Source of the DNA: Rhizobium sp.
GTDB taxonomy: Bacteria > Pseudomonadota > Alphaproteobacteria > Rhizobiales > Rhizobiaceae
DNA length: 64,000 nt
Assembly: GCA_028290545.1 (NCBI GenBank)
Contig: JAQGJP010000032.1
Location: 1 to 64,000 of the forward strand
Reading direction: 5' to 3'
Shown here one piece after another: positions 35,479 through 43,473 of the stretch (position 1 is the first letter of the stretch; each line of letters begins with the position of its first letter). The position numbers and the translations under genes were made by a program. The notes under the pieces are model-generated. The model had not been told where the DNA came from. It ran no database searches and saw only the letters and a list, made by a program, of their open reading frames with translations.

Positions 35479-36153
35479 TTGAACTACACATTCCAATATA
35501 GCGTTGTGCTCGAACATCTGCCCTATCTGATCGGTGGGGCCATCGTCACTTTGGAAGTCGCTTTCATCTCCTTCTGGCTGGGCGCGATGATCGGCCTGGC
35601 AGGCGCGCTCGCCAAACTGCGCGGCGGCAGGATCCTCAGAAGCATTGTCAATGCCTATGTGATCTTCTTCACCAACACGCCAGCGCTGGTGCAGATCTTC
35701 TTCCTTTTCTATGCACTGCCGGATGTCGGCATCATTCTCGATCCGTTCACCGCCGTGACCATCGGCATGACGATCAATACCGGCGCCTATCTCACGGAAA
35801 TCCTGCGCGGCGGGATATTGTCGGTGCGCCGCGCCGAGCTGGAGACCGCCGAGGTGCTGGGCATGTCGCATGTGCAGACTTTACGCTACGTGATCCTGCC
35901 GCATATCGCCAAGACGCTGTTTGCGCCGCTCAGCAATTTCTTCATCTGGATGGTGCTCGGCAGTTCGATGGCGGCGATCTTCGGCGTCGAGGAACTGACC
36001 GGACGCGCCATCAATATCTCCACGAGCAATATGCGCACGATCGAAACATTCTCCGTCGTCGCGGTGATTTATATCTTCCTGACCATCATCGCCTCGATAA
36101 CGCTCGCGCTGGTGGGGCGCTGGGCGTTCCGGGTCACGGCGAGGATATTCTGA
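35479..36153 (+). CDS. Amino-acid ABC transporter permease
   Basis: HisM/GlnP-family permease of 224 residues with five helices and the family loop ETAEVLGMSHVQTLRYVILP at about residues 134-153. The start is a TTG at 35479 with GAGGGG upstream; there is no better ATG. It forms a heterodimer with the following permease, which overlaps by 1 nt. Confidence 0.92.
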   Translation: MNYTFQYSVVLEHLPYLIGGAIVTLEVAFISFWLGAMIGLAGALAKLRGGRILRSIVNAYVIFFTNTPALVQIFFLFYALPDVGIILDPFTAVTIGMTINTGAYLTEILRGGILSVRRAELETAEVLGMSHVQTLRYVILPHIAKTLFAPLSNFFIWMVLGSSMAAIFGVEELTGRAINISTSNMRTIETFSVVAVIYIFLTIIASITLALVGRWAFRVTARIF

Positions 36154-36833
36154 TGCTGGATCGTATTCTTGAGGAAGCGCCACGCTTCTTCACCTACTAC
36201 AACATGATCTTTGTGTTGAAAGCCATGGGGACGACCTTGCTGCTGACCGCAGTCGGCTGCATCACCGGCTTTGTTGTCGGCTTTGCGATCGCTTCGCTGC
36301 GCGCCACAAAGATGATGGCGCTCATGCCGTTCCGGATCCTGATCACCATCTATGTCGAGATTTTCCGGCGTATTCCGTTCCTGGTAACACTGTTCATCGT
36401 CATGTTCGCGATCCAGGTGATCAGCCGGGATATTTCGCTGTTCGTGATCGCGACAATCTCGATCTGCATGCTGTCGACCGCCTTCTTGTCGGAGATCATC
36501 CGGGCCGGCATGGAATCGGTACCGCGCCAGCAGGTGGAAGCCGCCGAGACGCTGAATTTCGGCTTCTGGCGCACGCAGTTGCGGGTCGTGCTGCCGCAAT
36601 CCTGGAAAGTCATCATCCCGCCGGCCTTCGCCTTCATGGTGATGTTCATCAAGGACACGTCGCTTGCCTCGCAAATGGGCGTGATCGAACTGACCTTCAC
36701 CGGCAAGAGCCTGATGAACCGCGGATTCTCGCCCTTCCTCGTCTATGGCATGGTGCTTGCCAGCTATTTCGCGATGTCTTATCCGCTGAGCCGGCTGGGA
36801 GCCTATATGGAGAAACGTCTTGCCTCTTCTTGA
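36153..36833 (+). CDS. Amino-acid ABC transporter permease
   Basis: Second HisQ/GlnP-type permease of 226 residues, with VEAAETLNFGFWRTQLRVVLP as coupling loop near residue 127. ATG overlaps the preceding TGA (TGATG) and its own end overlaps the ATPase gene by 14 nt, indicating tight translational coupling. Confidence 0.92.
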   Translation: MLDRILEEAPRFFTYYNMIFVLKAMGTTLLLTAVGCITGFVVGFAIASLRATKMMALMPFRILITIYVEIFRRIPFLVTLFIVMFAIQVISRDISLFVIATISICMLSTAFLSEIIRAGMESVPRQQVEAAETLNFGFWRTQLRVVLPQSWKVIIPPAFAFMVMFIKDTSLASQMGVIELTFTGKSLMNRGFSPFLVYGMVLASYFAMSYPLSRLGAYMEKRLASS

Positions 36834-37557
36834 AGTCAAAAACCTGTCCGCGTCCTATGGACACTACAAGGTGCTGGAAAATGTCAGCCTGTCGATCGAG
36901 AAGGGTGAAATCGTCAGCCTGATCGGCTCCTCCGGTTCAGGCAAGAGCACGTTGCTGCGCGTGCTGATGGGCCTGCTGAAGCCATCGGCCGGGCATGTCG
37001 AGATCGATGGCCTGTCAGTCAACTACGGTTCCCGCGCTAGCCTGAAATCCATCCGCGACCGCATGGCGATCGTCTTCCAGCAGTACAATCTGTTCCAGAA
37101 CATGGATGTGCTCCGGAACGTCACCATCGCTCCGGTCGAGATCAAGAAGCGCCCGAAAGCGGATGTCGATCGCGAGGCGCGTGCGATCCTCGACCGCGTC
37201 GGCCTGTCGGCCAAGCTCAAATCCTATCCCGACCAGCTCTCGGGCGGCCAGCAGCAACGTGTGGCGATTGCCCGGGCGCTGGCGCTGAAGCCAGAAATCC
37301 TGTTGCTCGATGAAGTCACGGCGGCGCTCGACCCTGAACTCGTCAACGAAGTGCTCGATACCGTCGCCCAACTGGCGCGCGAAGGCATCACCATGCTGAT
37401 CGTCAGCCACGAAATGGGCTTCGTTCGCGAAGTGTCATCGCGGGTGGTGATGATGGACAAGGGCCAGATCGTCGAAGTCGGCACGCCCAAGGAAATTTTC
37501 GAACATCCGAAGGAAGTCCGCACTGGCGAATTCGTCAGCAAGATCCTGCGGCACTGA
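36820..37557 (+). CDS. Amino-acid ABC transporter ATP-binding protein (GlnQ/HisP family)
   Basis: ATPase of 245 residues: [16 protein letters not shown] (Walker A), [15 protein letters not shown] (signature), [15 protein letters not shown] (Walker B, with Val where Pro-Thr is usual as DEPTSALD), VSHEMGF (switch His). The start is TTG at 36820 with GGAGAAA upstream. It completes the importer; its end is 5 nt from the convergent antitoxin gene. Confidence 0.94.
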   Translation: MPLLEVKNLSASYGHYKVLENVSLSIEKGEIVSLIGSSGSGKSTLLRVLMGLLKPSAGHVEIDGLSVNYGSRASLKSIRDRMAIVFQQYNLFQNMDVLRNVTIAPVEIKKRPKADVDREARAILDRVGLSAKLKSYPDQLSGGQQQRVAIARALALKPEILLLDEVTAALDPELVNEVLDTVAQLAREGITMLIVSHEMGFVREVSSRVVMMDKGQIVEVGTPKEIFEHPKEVRTGEFVSKILRH

Positions 37558-37562
37558 AGCGA

Positions 37563-37898
37563 TCAGTTTACCGCAATCTGTACATTCTTGCCGATGCGCT
37601 GGAGCATTTCGATCAACGTATCAAGCGTAAACTTGCCGACTTTTTTGTTGACGACGTCAGACACGCGCGGACGCGATACGCGGAGACGTTCGGCGGCTTC
37701 AGATTGTTTGAGATGACTTTGAGAGATCCAGTCGGAAAGCTCGGTCATCAACTGCTCTTTCAGACGCGAAATTTTTTCGATTTCCGCCTGAGTTTCAGCG
37801 AGCAGCGCGTCCGCCTCTTTCTGGGCAAATCCCAATTCAGCAAAGATATTGGCGTCCGCAGGGGTTATATGTCCAACATCGTGATCATTTCCGCTCAT
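37563..37898 (-). CDS. XRE-family antitoxin (HigA-like, HTH_37 type)
   Basis: A 111-residue DNA-binding protein with a C-terminal helix-turn-helix (LKQSEAAERLRVSRPRVSDVV, about residues 65-85) followed by FTLDTLIEMLQRIGKNVQI, as in antitoxins paired with Gp49/HigB-type toxins. ATG 37898 follows GGAGAAAAAGC. The reading frame overlaps by 14 nt the end of a toxin-like frame that lacks its N terminus (37885-38034), the usual gene order for this toxin-antitoxin class. It may now act as an orphan repressor. Confidence 0.85.
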   Translation of the reverse strand: MSGNDHDVGHITPADANIFAELGFAQKEADALLAETQAEIEKISRLKEQLMTELSDWISQSHLKQSEAAERLRVSRPRVSDVVNKKVGKFTLDTLIEMLQRIGKNVQIAVN

Positions 37899-38034
37899 TG
37901 CTTTTTCTCCATCTGAGCGCAGCCTTGTACCGTTCCTTGCCAATTTCGATGTCATGTTTCGCTGTTTTCTGGGTCTTCTTTACGAAACTGTGCAGTACGA
38001 AAACCGCGTCATCGAAAATCCTAAACTGATGCCT
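37885..38034 (-). pseudogene. Remnant of a HigB/Gp49-type RNA-interferase toxin (C-terminal part only)
   Basis: The frame upstream of the antitoxin encodes FRIFDDAVFVLHSFVKKTQK followed by TAKHDIEIGKERYKAALRWR and KSNERK, the characteristic C-terminal half of Gp49/HigB toxins (VLHxFxKKTQKT, then a basic helix). The frame is closed upstream by TGA at 38035-38037, there is no start codon, and the first 50 or so residues of a normal 100-110-residue toxin are missing. The TGA at 37885 overlaps the antitoxin ATG region as in intact systems. This supports decay of a former toxin-antitoxin pair. Confidence 0.75.
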
Positions 38035-38045
38035 TCACCGTCCCC

Positions 38046-38061
38046 GTATAAATATTTATAC
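38046..38061. promoter_or_regulatory. Perfect 16-bp palindrome, possible antitoxin operator
   Basis: GTATAAATATTTATAC is its own reverse complement and is far more A+T rich than its surroundings. It lies between the end of the FAD oxidoreductase gene and the toxin remnant, where the toxin-antitoxin promoter/operator would be expected if only the toxin start was deleted. Antitoxin binding is inference. Confidence 0.4.
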
Positions 38062-38075
38062 AGAGAAACGAAGAA

Positions 38076-39215
38076 TCAAGTCTTCGGCAGGAACGGCGTC
38101 AGGTCGATATCGAAGGGTGCGGGCTTTCCCTGCACCAGATTGGCAACGATGCGCGCAGCGACCGGCCCGGCGGTAAAGCCCATCCACGGAAAGAAATTGA
38201 CGAAGAAACCCGGTGATTTGCGGATTTCGCCGAGGATCGGCTTCCAGTCATCCGTGCCGTTGACGATCGCCGCCCAGGTGCGGATCACGCGGATATCCTT
38301 GAGGGCCGGCACCACCGATAGCGCTACGGCCATGTTCCGGCGCAGCGATTCCGGATTGGCGACCGGCGTGCCATAGGGACCGATATTGGCTTCCCAACCG
38401 CCGCCGATCAGCAGCGAGCCGACCTGGTTCTGTTTCAGCGTCAGCTTGTCGCTGGCGCAATAGAGCAAATGCGGGATCAGCGGCCCGACGCGCTCGGTGG
38501 CGCTGACCTGGATCGGGAAGCCCTGCACATCGCCAAGCTCGATCCCCAGCAAAGCGGCGATCTTGCCAGCATCCGAGCCGGCGGCATTGACGATGCGGTT
38601 GGCGGAGAAGACTCCCTTGCTGGTCGCGACCTCATAGCCCGCCTTGGTGCGTTCGATGCCGAGCACCTGCGTCTGCCGCTCGATGCGGGCGCCCAGCCTC
38701 TGCGCTGCCCTTGCGAAAGCCGGCGCGACCGCGAATGGATTTGCCTTGCCTTCATCGGGACAGAAGGCACCGCCGATCATCTGGTCGGAAACGTAGGGCG
38801 CGATGCGCTGGATGTCGGCGCGATCGAGGATCTGTATTTCCAGCCCCTGCCCGCGCTCGTATGCAGCTTTGCGCTCGATCGCCTGCATATCCGCAGGCGT
38901 CCGCGCCACCAGCAAACCGCCGCGCAGCCTGACTTCAAGATCGGTGCCGAGTTCGTCGCCAAGCGACCGCCACATGTCGATGGATTTTGCCAGCAATCCG
39001 ACCGTGGACGCATAATTTGCCGCCCAGCCCTCGCCATAGCGCACGAACGGATCGTGCGGGATCTGCGCATGCAGGCTGCCGGCATTGGAACCGGAAGCGA
39101 GCGTGTTGAGATCGAAGCGTTCCAGAACCGTGACATCGACCCCATCGGCGGCCAGATAGTAGGCCGTCGCACAACCGGCCAGCCCGCCGCCGATCACAAT
39201 CACATCCGCCATCAT
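38076..39215 (-). CDS. FAD-dependent oxidoreductase, DadA-like (lone subunit)
   Basis: DAO-family flavoprotein of 379 residues with VIGGGLAGCATAYYL, SGSNAGSLHAQIP and a C-terminal GFTAGPVAARIVANLVQG. It is clearly paralogous to the product of 30578-31723 (shared SNAGSLH and EGKANPF/EGKLNPL motifs). No large Fe-S subunit is adjacent, so it may work alone or share the subunit encoded at 31720-33408. It has its own promoter with operator E 49 nt upstream. Confidence 0.9.
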   Translation of the reverse strand: MMADVIVIGGGLAGCATAYYLAADGVDVTVLERFDLNTLASGSNAGSLHAQIPHDPFVRYGEGWAANYASTVGLLAKSIDMWRSLGDELGTDLEVRLRGGLLVARTPADMQAIERKAAYERGQGLEIQILDRADIQRIAPYVSDQMIGGAFCPDEGKANPFAVAPAFARAAQRLGARIERQTQVLGIERTKAGYEVATSKGVFSANRIVNAAGSDAGKIAALLGIELGDVQGFPIQVSATERVGPLIPHLLYCASDKLTLKQNQVGSLLIGGGWEANIGPYGTPVANPESLRRNMAVALSVVPALKDIRVIRTWAAIVNGTDDWKPILGEIRKSPGFFVNFFPWMGFTAGPVAARIVANLVQGKPAPFDIDLTPFLPKT

Positions 39216-39263
39216 TCAATCCACTGCCAGCCACGATAGGCTTGGTATTCCTTGTTCACTATG

Positions 39264-39296
39264 ATAACATTTGTTCGCATAACGCACTTCTGAAAT
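39264..39296 (-). promoter_or_regulatory. Operator E, tandem IclR-type sites
   Basis: E1 is ATAACATTTGTTCG (39264-39277, outer CG replaced by AT). E2 starts 19 bp later with the half-site CGCAC (39283). The joining GTTCGCATAACG is identical to that in operator D. It lies just upstream of the lone FAD oxidoreductase gene. Confidence 0.55.
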
Positions 39297-39383
39297 CAAC
39301 CGTGCAAGCCCGTTGTAAAGCGGAATTCAAACCGGTTATACCCGGCTGCTCGCTCAAATATCATGCATCTCCTAAGTTCAGCG

Positions 39384-39397
39384 TGTACAAACGTGCG
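39384..39397 (+). promoter_or_regulatory. Operator F upstream of the second IclR gene
   Basis: TGTACAAACGTGCG (reverse CGCACGTTTGTACA) matches the consensus with two deviations. It is 80-93 nt upstream of the regulator ATG and suggests autoregulation. Confidence 0.5.
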
Positions 39398-39476
39398 AAA
39401 TCTGCTGCTAGCGCTTGCAACCCCGTGGATTGCTGGCTAATCCGGTAGGAGCAGCACTTCGACCAGGCAGGATAGT

Positions 39477-40289
39477 ATGGCTACGGAAGCAAAAATGAAA
39501 AAGCAGGTCGAGGACGTGATTGTCGAGGAAGAAAATGCGCGTGACTTTGTCACATCCTTTGCCCGGGGCCTGGACGTCATCCGCACATTTACACGTTCCA
39601 AGCCGCGGATGACACTGAGCGAGGTCGCCGAACAGGCCGACATGAACCGCGCCGCCGCCCGTCGCTTCCTGCTGACGCTGGTGCGCGAGGGGTATGCGGA
39701 GCTCGATGGCAAGTTCTTCAGCCTGCGCCCGAAGATCCTTGAACTCGGCTTTTCGGCGCTGGCATCGATGAGCCTGCCGGAAGTCGTCCAACCAGTGCTC
39801 AACGACCTCGCCGAGAAACTGCAGGAATCCTGTTTTTGCGTCGTGCTCGACGGGGATTCCACTGTCTATATCGCCGCCGCCAAATCCAAGCGCGTCATCA
39901 ATGCCTCGATCGAACTCGGCAGCCGCGCGCCGGCCTATTGCATGTCGTCGGGCCGGGTCCTGCTCGGCAGCCTGAAGGCGGAAGAGCTGGATTCAGCGCT
40001 TGAGAATATCAAGCTCGAACAGATCACCGACAATACCGTGACCTCGAAGCTGAAGTTGAGAAGCGCCATCCGCGATGCCCGCACCAAAGGCTATGCGATC
40101 GTCGACCAGGAATACGAGATCGGCCTGCGTTCGATATCCGTGCCGGTGGCCGACCGCGGCGGAACCGTGATCGCGGCGCTCAATGTCTGCTGCCCGAGCC
40201 CACGCTACACGATGGAAGAAATGCTGCAGAAGGTGCTGCCCGCATTGCTCGACAGTTCCAGCCAGATCACGGTGTCGCTGCCGCACTGA
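39477..40289 (+). CDS. IclR-family transcriptional regulator (second paralogue)
   Basis: A 270-residue PcaR/PobR-type regulator with winged helix MTLSEVAEQADMNRAAARRFL (about residues 44-64) and effector domain ending in SISVPVADRGGTVIAALNVCC. It is paralogous to the protein at 29742-30575 over its whole length. The recognition helices differ (NRAAARRF versus TRATVRRF), so binding preference may differ slightly. Convergent with the DapA-family gene, separated by a bidirectional terminator. Confidence 0.93.
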   Translation: MATEAKMKKQVEDVIVEEENARDFVTSFARGLDVIRTFTRSKPRMTLSEVAEQADMNRAAARRFLLTLVREGYAELDGKFFSLRPKILELGFSALASMSLPEVVQPVLNDLAEKLQESCFCVVLDGDSTVYIAAAKSKRVINASIELGSRAPAYCMSSGRVLLGSLKAEELDSALENIKLEQITDNTVTSKLKLRSAIRDARTKGYAIVDQEYEIGLRSISVPVADRGGTVIAALNVCCPSPRYTMEEMLQKVLPALLDSSSQITVSLPH

Positions 40290-40313
40290 CCGAAATTCTT
40301 CCCTGGAAAATGA

Positions 40314-40339
40314 AAATGAGCGCCTTTCGGCGCTCATTT
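40314..40339. terminator. Bidirectional rho-independent terminator
   Basis: A perfect 11-bp stem AAATGAGCGCC/GGCGCTCATTT with loop TTTC lies between the convergent IclR and DapA-family genes. T-rich flanks on both strands make it usable in both directions. Confidence 0.8.
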
Positions 40340-40364
40340 GCTTGGGAGCGTTATGCTTTTGCGC

Positions 40365-41309
40365 TCAGGCCGCGGCGCTCTTGTCGAGATCGGCCAGGAG
40401 TTGGTCCAGTTCGGCGATCACGCCTGACAAAACCTTGAGACGCGCCTTGCCTTCATCACCGAGAGACGAAAATGTCGTCAGCGGCGGACGCACATCACCC
40501 ATGGGATAGCCGGCGAGAGCAACCAGTGCCTTCGAATAGCACTGGTGCCCATAGGTCGGATGACCCTCGGCGATCGTGTGTTCGATCTTGGTGATATGCT
40601 TCTGGATTTTCTTGGCGTCATCGATACGTCCCGCCTCCAGCAGCGCCCAGAGCTTCTGCGTGGCGCGCGGAATGTAATTTCCGAACGGATCGACATAGCC
40701 GATGGCGCCGAGCAGGAAGGATTCGACGATACGCTCGCCGGCAAACACCTTCATCTCGCCCTTCGATTCCTGGATGACATCGTAGACCCGACCGACATCG
40801 GTAGAGGCTTCCTTGATATACTGGATTTGTTCGAATGCCTTGGTCAACCGCGCCACGAGCTTGGCCGACATATCGACATTCGACGTGAACGGATTGTTGT
40901 AAAGCATGATCGGCAGTTTGGTCGCCGCGCAGATCGCCTTGTAGTAGCCGAAGATCTCGTCCTCGGTCGGCGTATAGTAATATGGGGGAACGATCATCAG
41001 GCCATCGGCGCCGAGATCTTCCGCCATTTTCGCGTAAGCTGCGGCCCGCGGCGTGTAGGCATTCATCGAACCGACCAGAACATGCATGCGCCCATTCACA
41101 TGCTTGACCGTTGCCTCGACATAGGCGCGGCGCTCTTCATCCGTCAGCGTCAGGAACTCGCCCGTCGTGCCGAGGATGATGACGCCGGGAACGCCGCATT
41201 CGATCTGCCAATCGAGAAATGCTTTCAAGGCATTGTAGTCGATGCTCTCTCCGCCCGGTGTGAAAGGGGTTACCGTGACTGTGTAACTACCCCGAAACTC
41301 GATACCCAT
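40365..41309 (-). CDS. DapA-family (beta/alpha)8 lyase/aldolase/deaminase
   Basis: A 314-residue class I aldolase-superfamily protein with Schiff-base Lys166 in IQYIKEAST, Tyr137 in MLYNNP, ILGTTGEFLTLT loop and VPPYYYTPTEDEI. It differs strongly from the DapA-family protein at 21273. Possible activities include keto-deoxy-acid aldolase or pyrroline-hydroxycarboxylate deaminase, the latter because of the D-amino-acid/imino-acid oxidase genes and the semialdehyde dehydrogenase. It is monocistronic, with operator G over its promoter. Confidence 0.9.
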   Translation of the reverse strand: MGIEFRGSYTVTVTPFTPGGESIDYNALKAFLDWQIECGVPGVIILGTTGEFLTLTDEERRAYVEATVKHVNGRMHVLVGSMNAYTPRAAAYAKMAEDLGADGLMIVPPYYYTPTEDEIFGYYKAICAATKLPIMLYNNPFTSNVDMSAKLVARLTKAFEQIQYIKEASTDVGRVYDVIQESKGEMKVFAGERIVESFLLGAIGYVDPFGNYIPRATQKLWALLEAGRIDDAKKIQKHITKIEHTIAEGHPTYGHQCYSKALVALAGYPMGDVRPPLTTFSSLGDEGKARLKVLSGVIAELDQLLADLDKSAAA

Positions 41310-41403
41310 TGTGGCGCTTCTCCTGATCTTTCATATCTTTTTAGACAGACCGCGTGACGTCGGCGCCTGCTTGTCGGCGAACAGCGAATTCGCGCGATTT
41401 AAT

Positions 41404-41436
41404 CGCACATTTGTTCATAATGCGCACGTTGTCAAT
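41404..41436 (-). promoter_or_regulatory. Operator G and promoter of the DapA-family gene
   Basis: G1 is CGCACATTTGTTCA (41404-41417, one deviation); a half-site CGCAC follows exactly 19 bp later (41423). On the minus strand a perfect TTGACA -35 lies at 41435-41430, and 17 nt on, the -10 region (AAATGT) falls inside G1. Binding would block the promoter, which suggests repression. Confidence 0.6.
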
Positions 41437-41612
41437 ATCGGCAGCCAAACTTATAGGAAGACCGGAAACTATGGCAAAGGCGCACTTGAACCGATTGCCG
41501 TTGCTGGCGAAGGCCAGCCGGATATGCTTTTCCCAACTGCATCCAGCTTGCCAGTCGACGGTCTGGTGGCAAAACTTCGCACTGTCGTGCGATACCGCAC
41601 ATTGCGAGCCTC

Positions 41613-42380
41613 TCAGCGGATATAGGTGGCGCCGTTGAAATCGATCGTGCCGCCGGTCATGTGGCGGCAGGTACCGCTGGCAAGAAAGCCGATCAACGAG
41701 CCGATCTCCTCCGGCGGCACCCATTCGCCCATGGCAAGTCCGGCCGTCAGCTTGTCGATCCCGCCGAGCACCGCCGCCGATTCCTCCGACATGCGGGTCT
41801 TCACCACACCCGGCGCGATGATATAGGCAAGGATGTTCTGGTCGGCATAGGTGCGCGCAATCGTCTGGGTCGCCGCCTTGATCGCGCCCTTTGAAGCGGC
41901 ATAGGCAATCGTCTTCGGGCTTGATGACCCGCGCTGCGCATTCCAGCTGACGATGGTGATGATGATGCCGCCGCCATACGCCTTATAATGATGCACAGCG
42001 CCGCGCATCAGGTCGGCCGGAGCACGGACATTGACCTGCAGCGTTTTCTCCCAGACCTCGTCCCATTCCGCCTCGTCTTCCTCGATGCCGCCGGCATTGA
42101 GGAAAATCGCCGCATTGTTGACGAGAACATCGATCCGGCCGCGCCAGGCGACCGCATCCGCCCACAGGCGGCGCACCTCCTTCTGCTGGCCTAGATCGGC
42201 CTGAACGATCAGATAACGGGCGGGATCAACACCCTCAAGCGCCGCCTCGACGCCGGCACGATCGCCGCCATAATGGGCTACCAGATTGGCGCCCATGCCG
42301 ATCAACGTCTTCGCTGTCTCGGCGCCGATCCCCTTGGATGCGCCGGTCAGCAACACCGTCTTGCCCTCGAGAGAAAACAT
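41613..42380 (-). CDS. SDR-family oxidoreductase
   Basis: Classical SDR of 255 residues: LTGASKGIGAE, NNAAIFLN, catalytic Ser in TIVSWNA, YAASK, and MTGGTIDFNGATYIR at the end. It follows no other gene and is divergent from the 3-hydroxyacyl-CoA-dehydrogenase-like operon, sharing operator H. The 303 nt between its stop and the DapA-family ATG hold operator G and no gene. Confidence 0.9.
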   Translation of the reverse strand: MFSLEGKTVLLTGASKGIGAETAKTLIGMGANLVAHYGGDRAGVEAALEGVDPARYLIVQADLGQQKEVRRLWADAVAWRGRIDVLVNNAAIFLNAGGIEEDEAEWDEVWEKTLQVNVRAPADLMRGAVHHYKAYGGGIIITIVSWNAQRGSSSPKTIAYAASKGAIKAATQTIARTYADQNILAYIIAPGVVKTRMSEESAAVLGGIDKLTAGLAMGEWVPPEEIGSLIGFLASGTCRHMTGGTIDFNGATYIR

Positions 42381-42419
42381 GCATCGATCCTTTCCGATTT
42401 CATTGCGGTTTTCAATATT

Positions 42420-42433
42420 CGAACATTTGTGCG
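42420..42433. promoter_or_regulatory. Operator H in the SDR/dehydrogenase divergent region
   Basis: CGAACATTTGTGCG is a full match to the recurrent motif and identical to operator I. It lies 40 nt upstream of the SDR ATG and 78 nt upstream of the dehydrogenase ATG. Confidence 0.65.
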
Positions 42434-42510
42434 ATTTTCAACTGTTTTCTGTTGCGCGCTTTCAAGGGGGCGGACTAAAGTGGCTGGAAACGTTTGGAGA
42501 ATGAAACGGT

Positions 42511-43473
42511 ATGACCACAGCCAATGCAGGACTGGAAAAAATCGCGATCATCGGTTCCGGCTCGATCGGCGCGGGCTGGGCGATCGTCTTTGCGCGCGCC
42601 GGGTTCGACGTCACGCTCCATGATGTCGCGGCGGCGCAACTCGATAAGGCGGAAACGCTGATCGGCGAACGGCTGGCGGAGCTTGCGACCTATTGCCTGC
42701 TCGGCAACCAGCCAGCGGAGATCGCCGCCAGAATTCGCTATATGGAAAATCTCGAACAAGCTGTTGCCAATGCCGATCTGGTGATCGAGGCCGCACCGGA
42801 AATTCTCGATCTCAAGCGCGATCTTTTTTCCCGGCTGATATCCGCAACCCAGGATCATGCGATTCTTGCTTCATCCTCGTCGGCGCTGACGACGACAACC
42901 ATCGCTGCCGATCTTGCCGGCCGGCATCGCTGTCTCGTCGCCCATCCCGGCAATCCACCCTATCTCTTGCCTGTCGTCGAGCTTGTACCGGCAGATTTCA
43001 CAGCACCGGACATAATACAATCGGCGCAGAAGATCTTCGAGGATGCCGGCATGTCAGTGGTGACGCTGGGACGCGAGGTCGAGGGTTTCGTGTTCAACCG
43101 CCTGCAGGGTGCGGTGCTGCGCGAGGCCTATTGTCTGGTCCGCGATGGCGTGGTTTCCGTCGATGATCTCGACAAAATCATCCGCGACGGGCTCGGCATG
43201 CGCTATGCCTTCATCGGCCCGTTCGAGACCAGCGATCTCAACGTACGGGGCGGCACCGCAGCGCATGCGGCGCGGATGGCTGCTGCCTATGAACGGATGG
43301 GGGCCGAGCGCGGCCAGCACGACCCCTGGACACCGGATCTCGTCGCCCGGGTTGCCGAACAACGCCGCGAGAAACTGCCGCTGCAAGACTGGGAGAAGCG
43401 CGTTGCCTGGCGCGACCGCCGGCTGATGGCGCTCAACCGGTTGAAGCAGGACCTTCGACAAACTGATGGCTGA
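42511..43473 (+). CDS. 3-hydroxyacyl-CoA dehydrogenase-family protein (L-carnitine/L-gulonate dehydrogenase-like)
   Basis: NAD-dependent dehydrogenase of 320 residues with IIGSGSIGAGWAIVFARAG (NAD loop), EAAPEILDLKRDLF, ASSSSALTTT (catalytic Ser region), LVAHPGNPPYLLPVVELVP (catalytic His) and GFVFNRLQGAVLREAYCLV. This one-domain-plus-dimerisation layout is that of lambda-crystallin, L-gulonate 3-dehydrogenase and carnitine dehydrogenase, which oxidise free 3-hydroxy acids. It leads an operon with the AcoX-like kinase and the GcvP pair. Confidence 0.88.
   Translation: MTTANAGLEKIAIIGSGSIGAGWAIVFARAGFDVTLHDVAAAQLDKAETLIGERLAELATYCLLGNQPAEIAARIRYMENLEQAVANADLVIEAAPEILDLKRDLFSRLISATQDHAILASSSSALTTTTIAADLAGRHRCLVAHPGNPPYLLPVVELVPADFTAPDIIQSAQKIFEDAGMSVVTLGREVEGFVFNRLQGAVLREAYCLVRDGVVSVDDLDKIIRDGLGMRYAFIGPFETSDLNVRGGTAAHAARMAAAYERMGAERGQHDPWTPDLVARVAEQRREKLPLQDWEKRVAWRDRRLMALNRLKQDLRQTDG

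Noticed and set aside
28291-41309. Complete hydroxyproline degradation locus
   Set aside because: Oxidase, DapA-family and aldehyde dehydrogenase genes fit, but no racemase/epimerase is present and the aldehyde dehydrogenase looks like GabD; kept only as an alternative.
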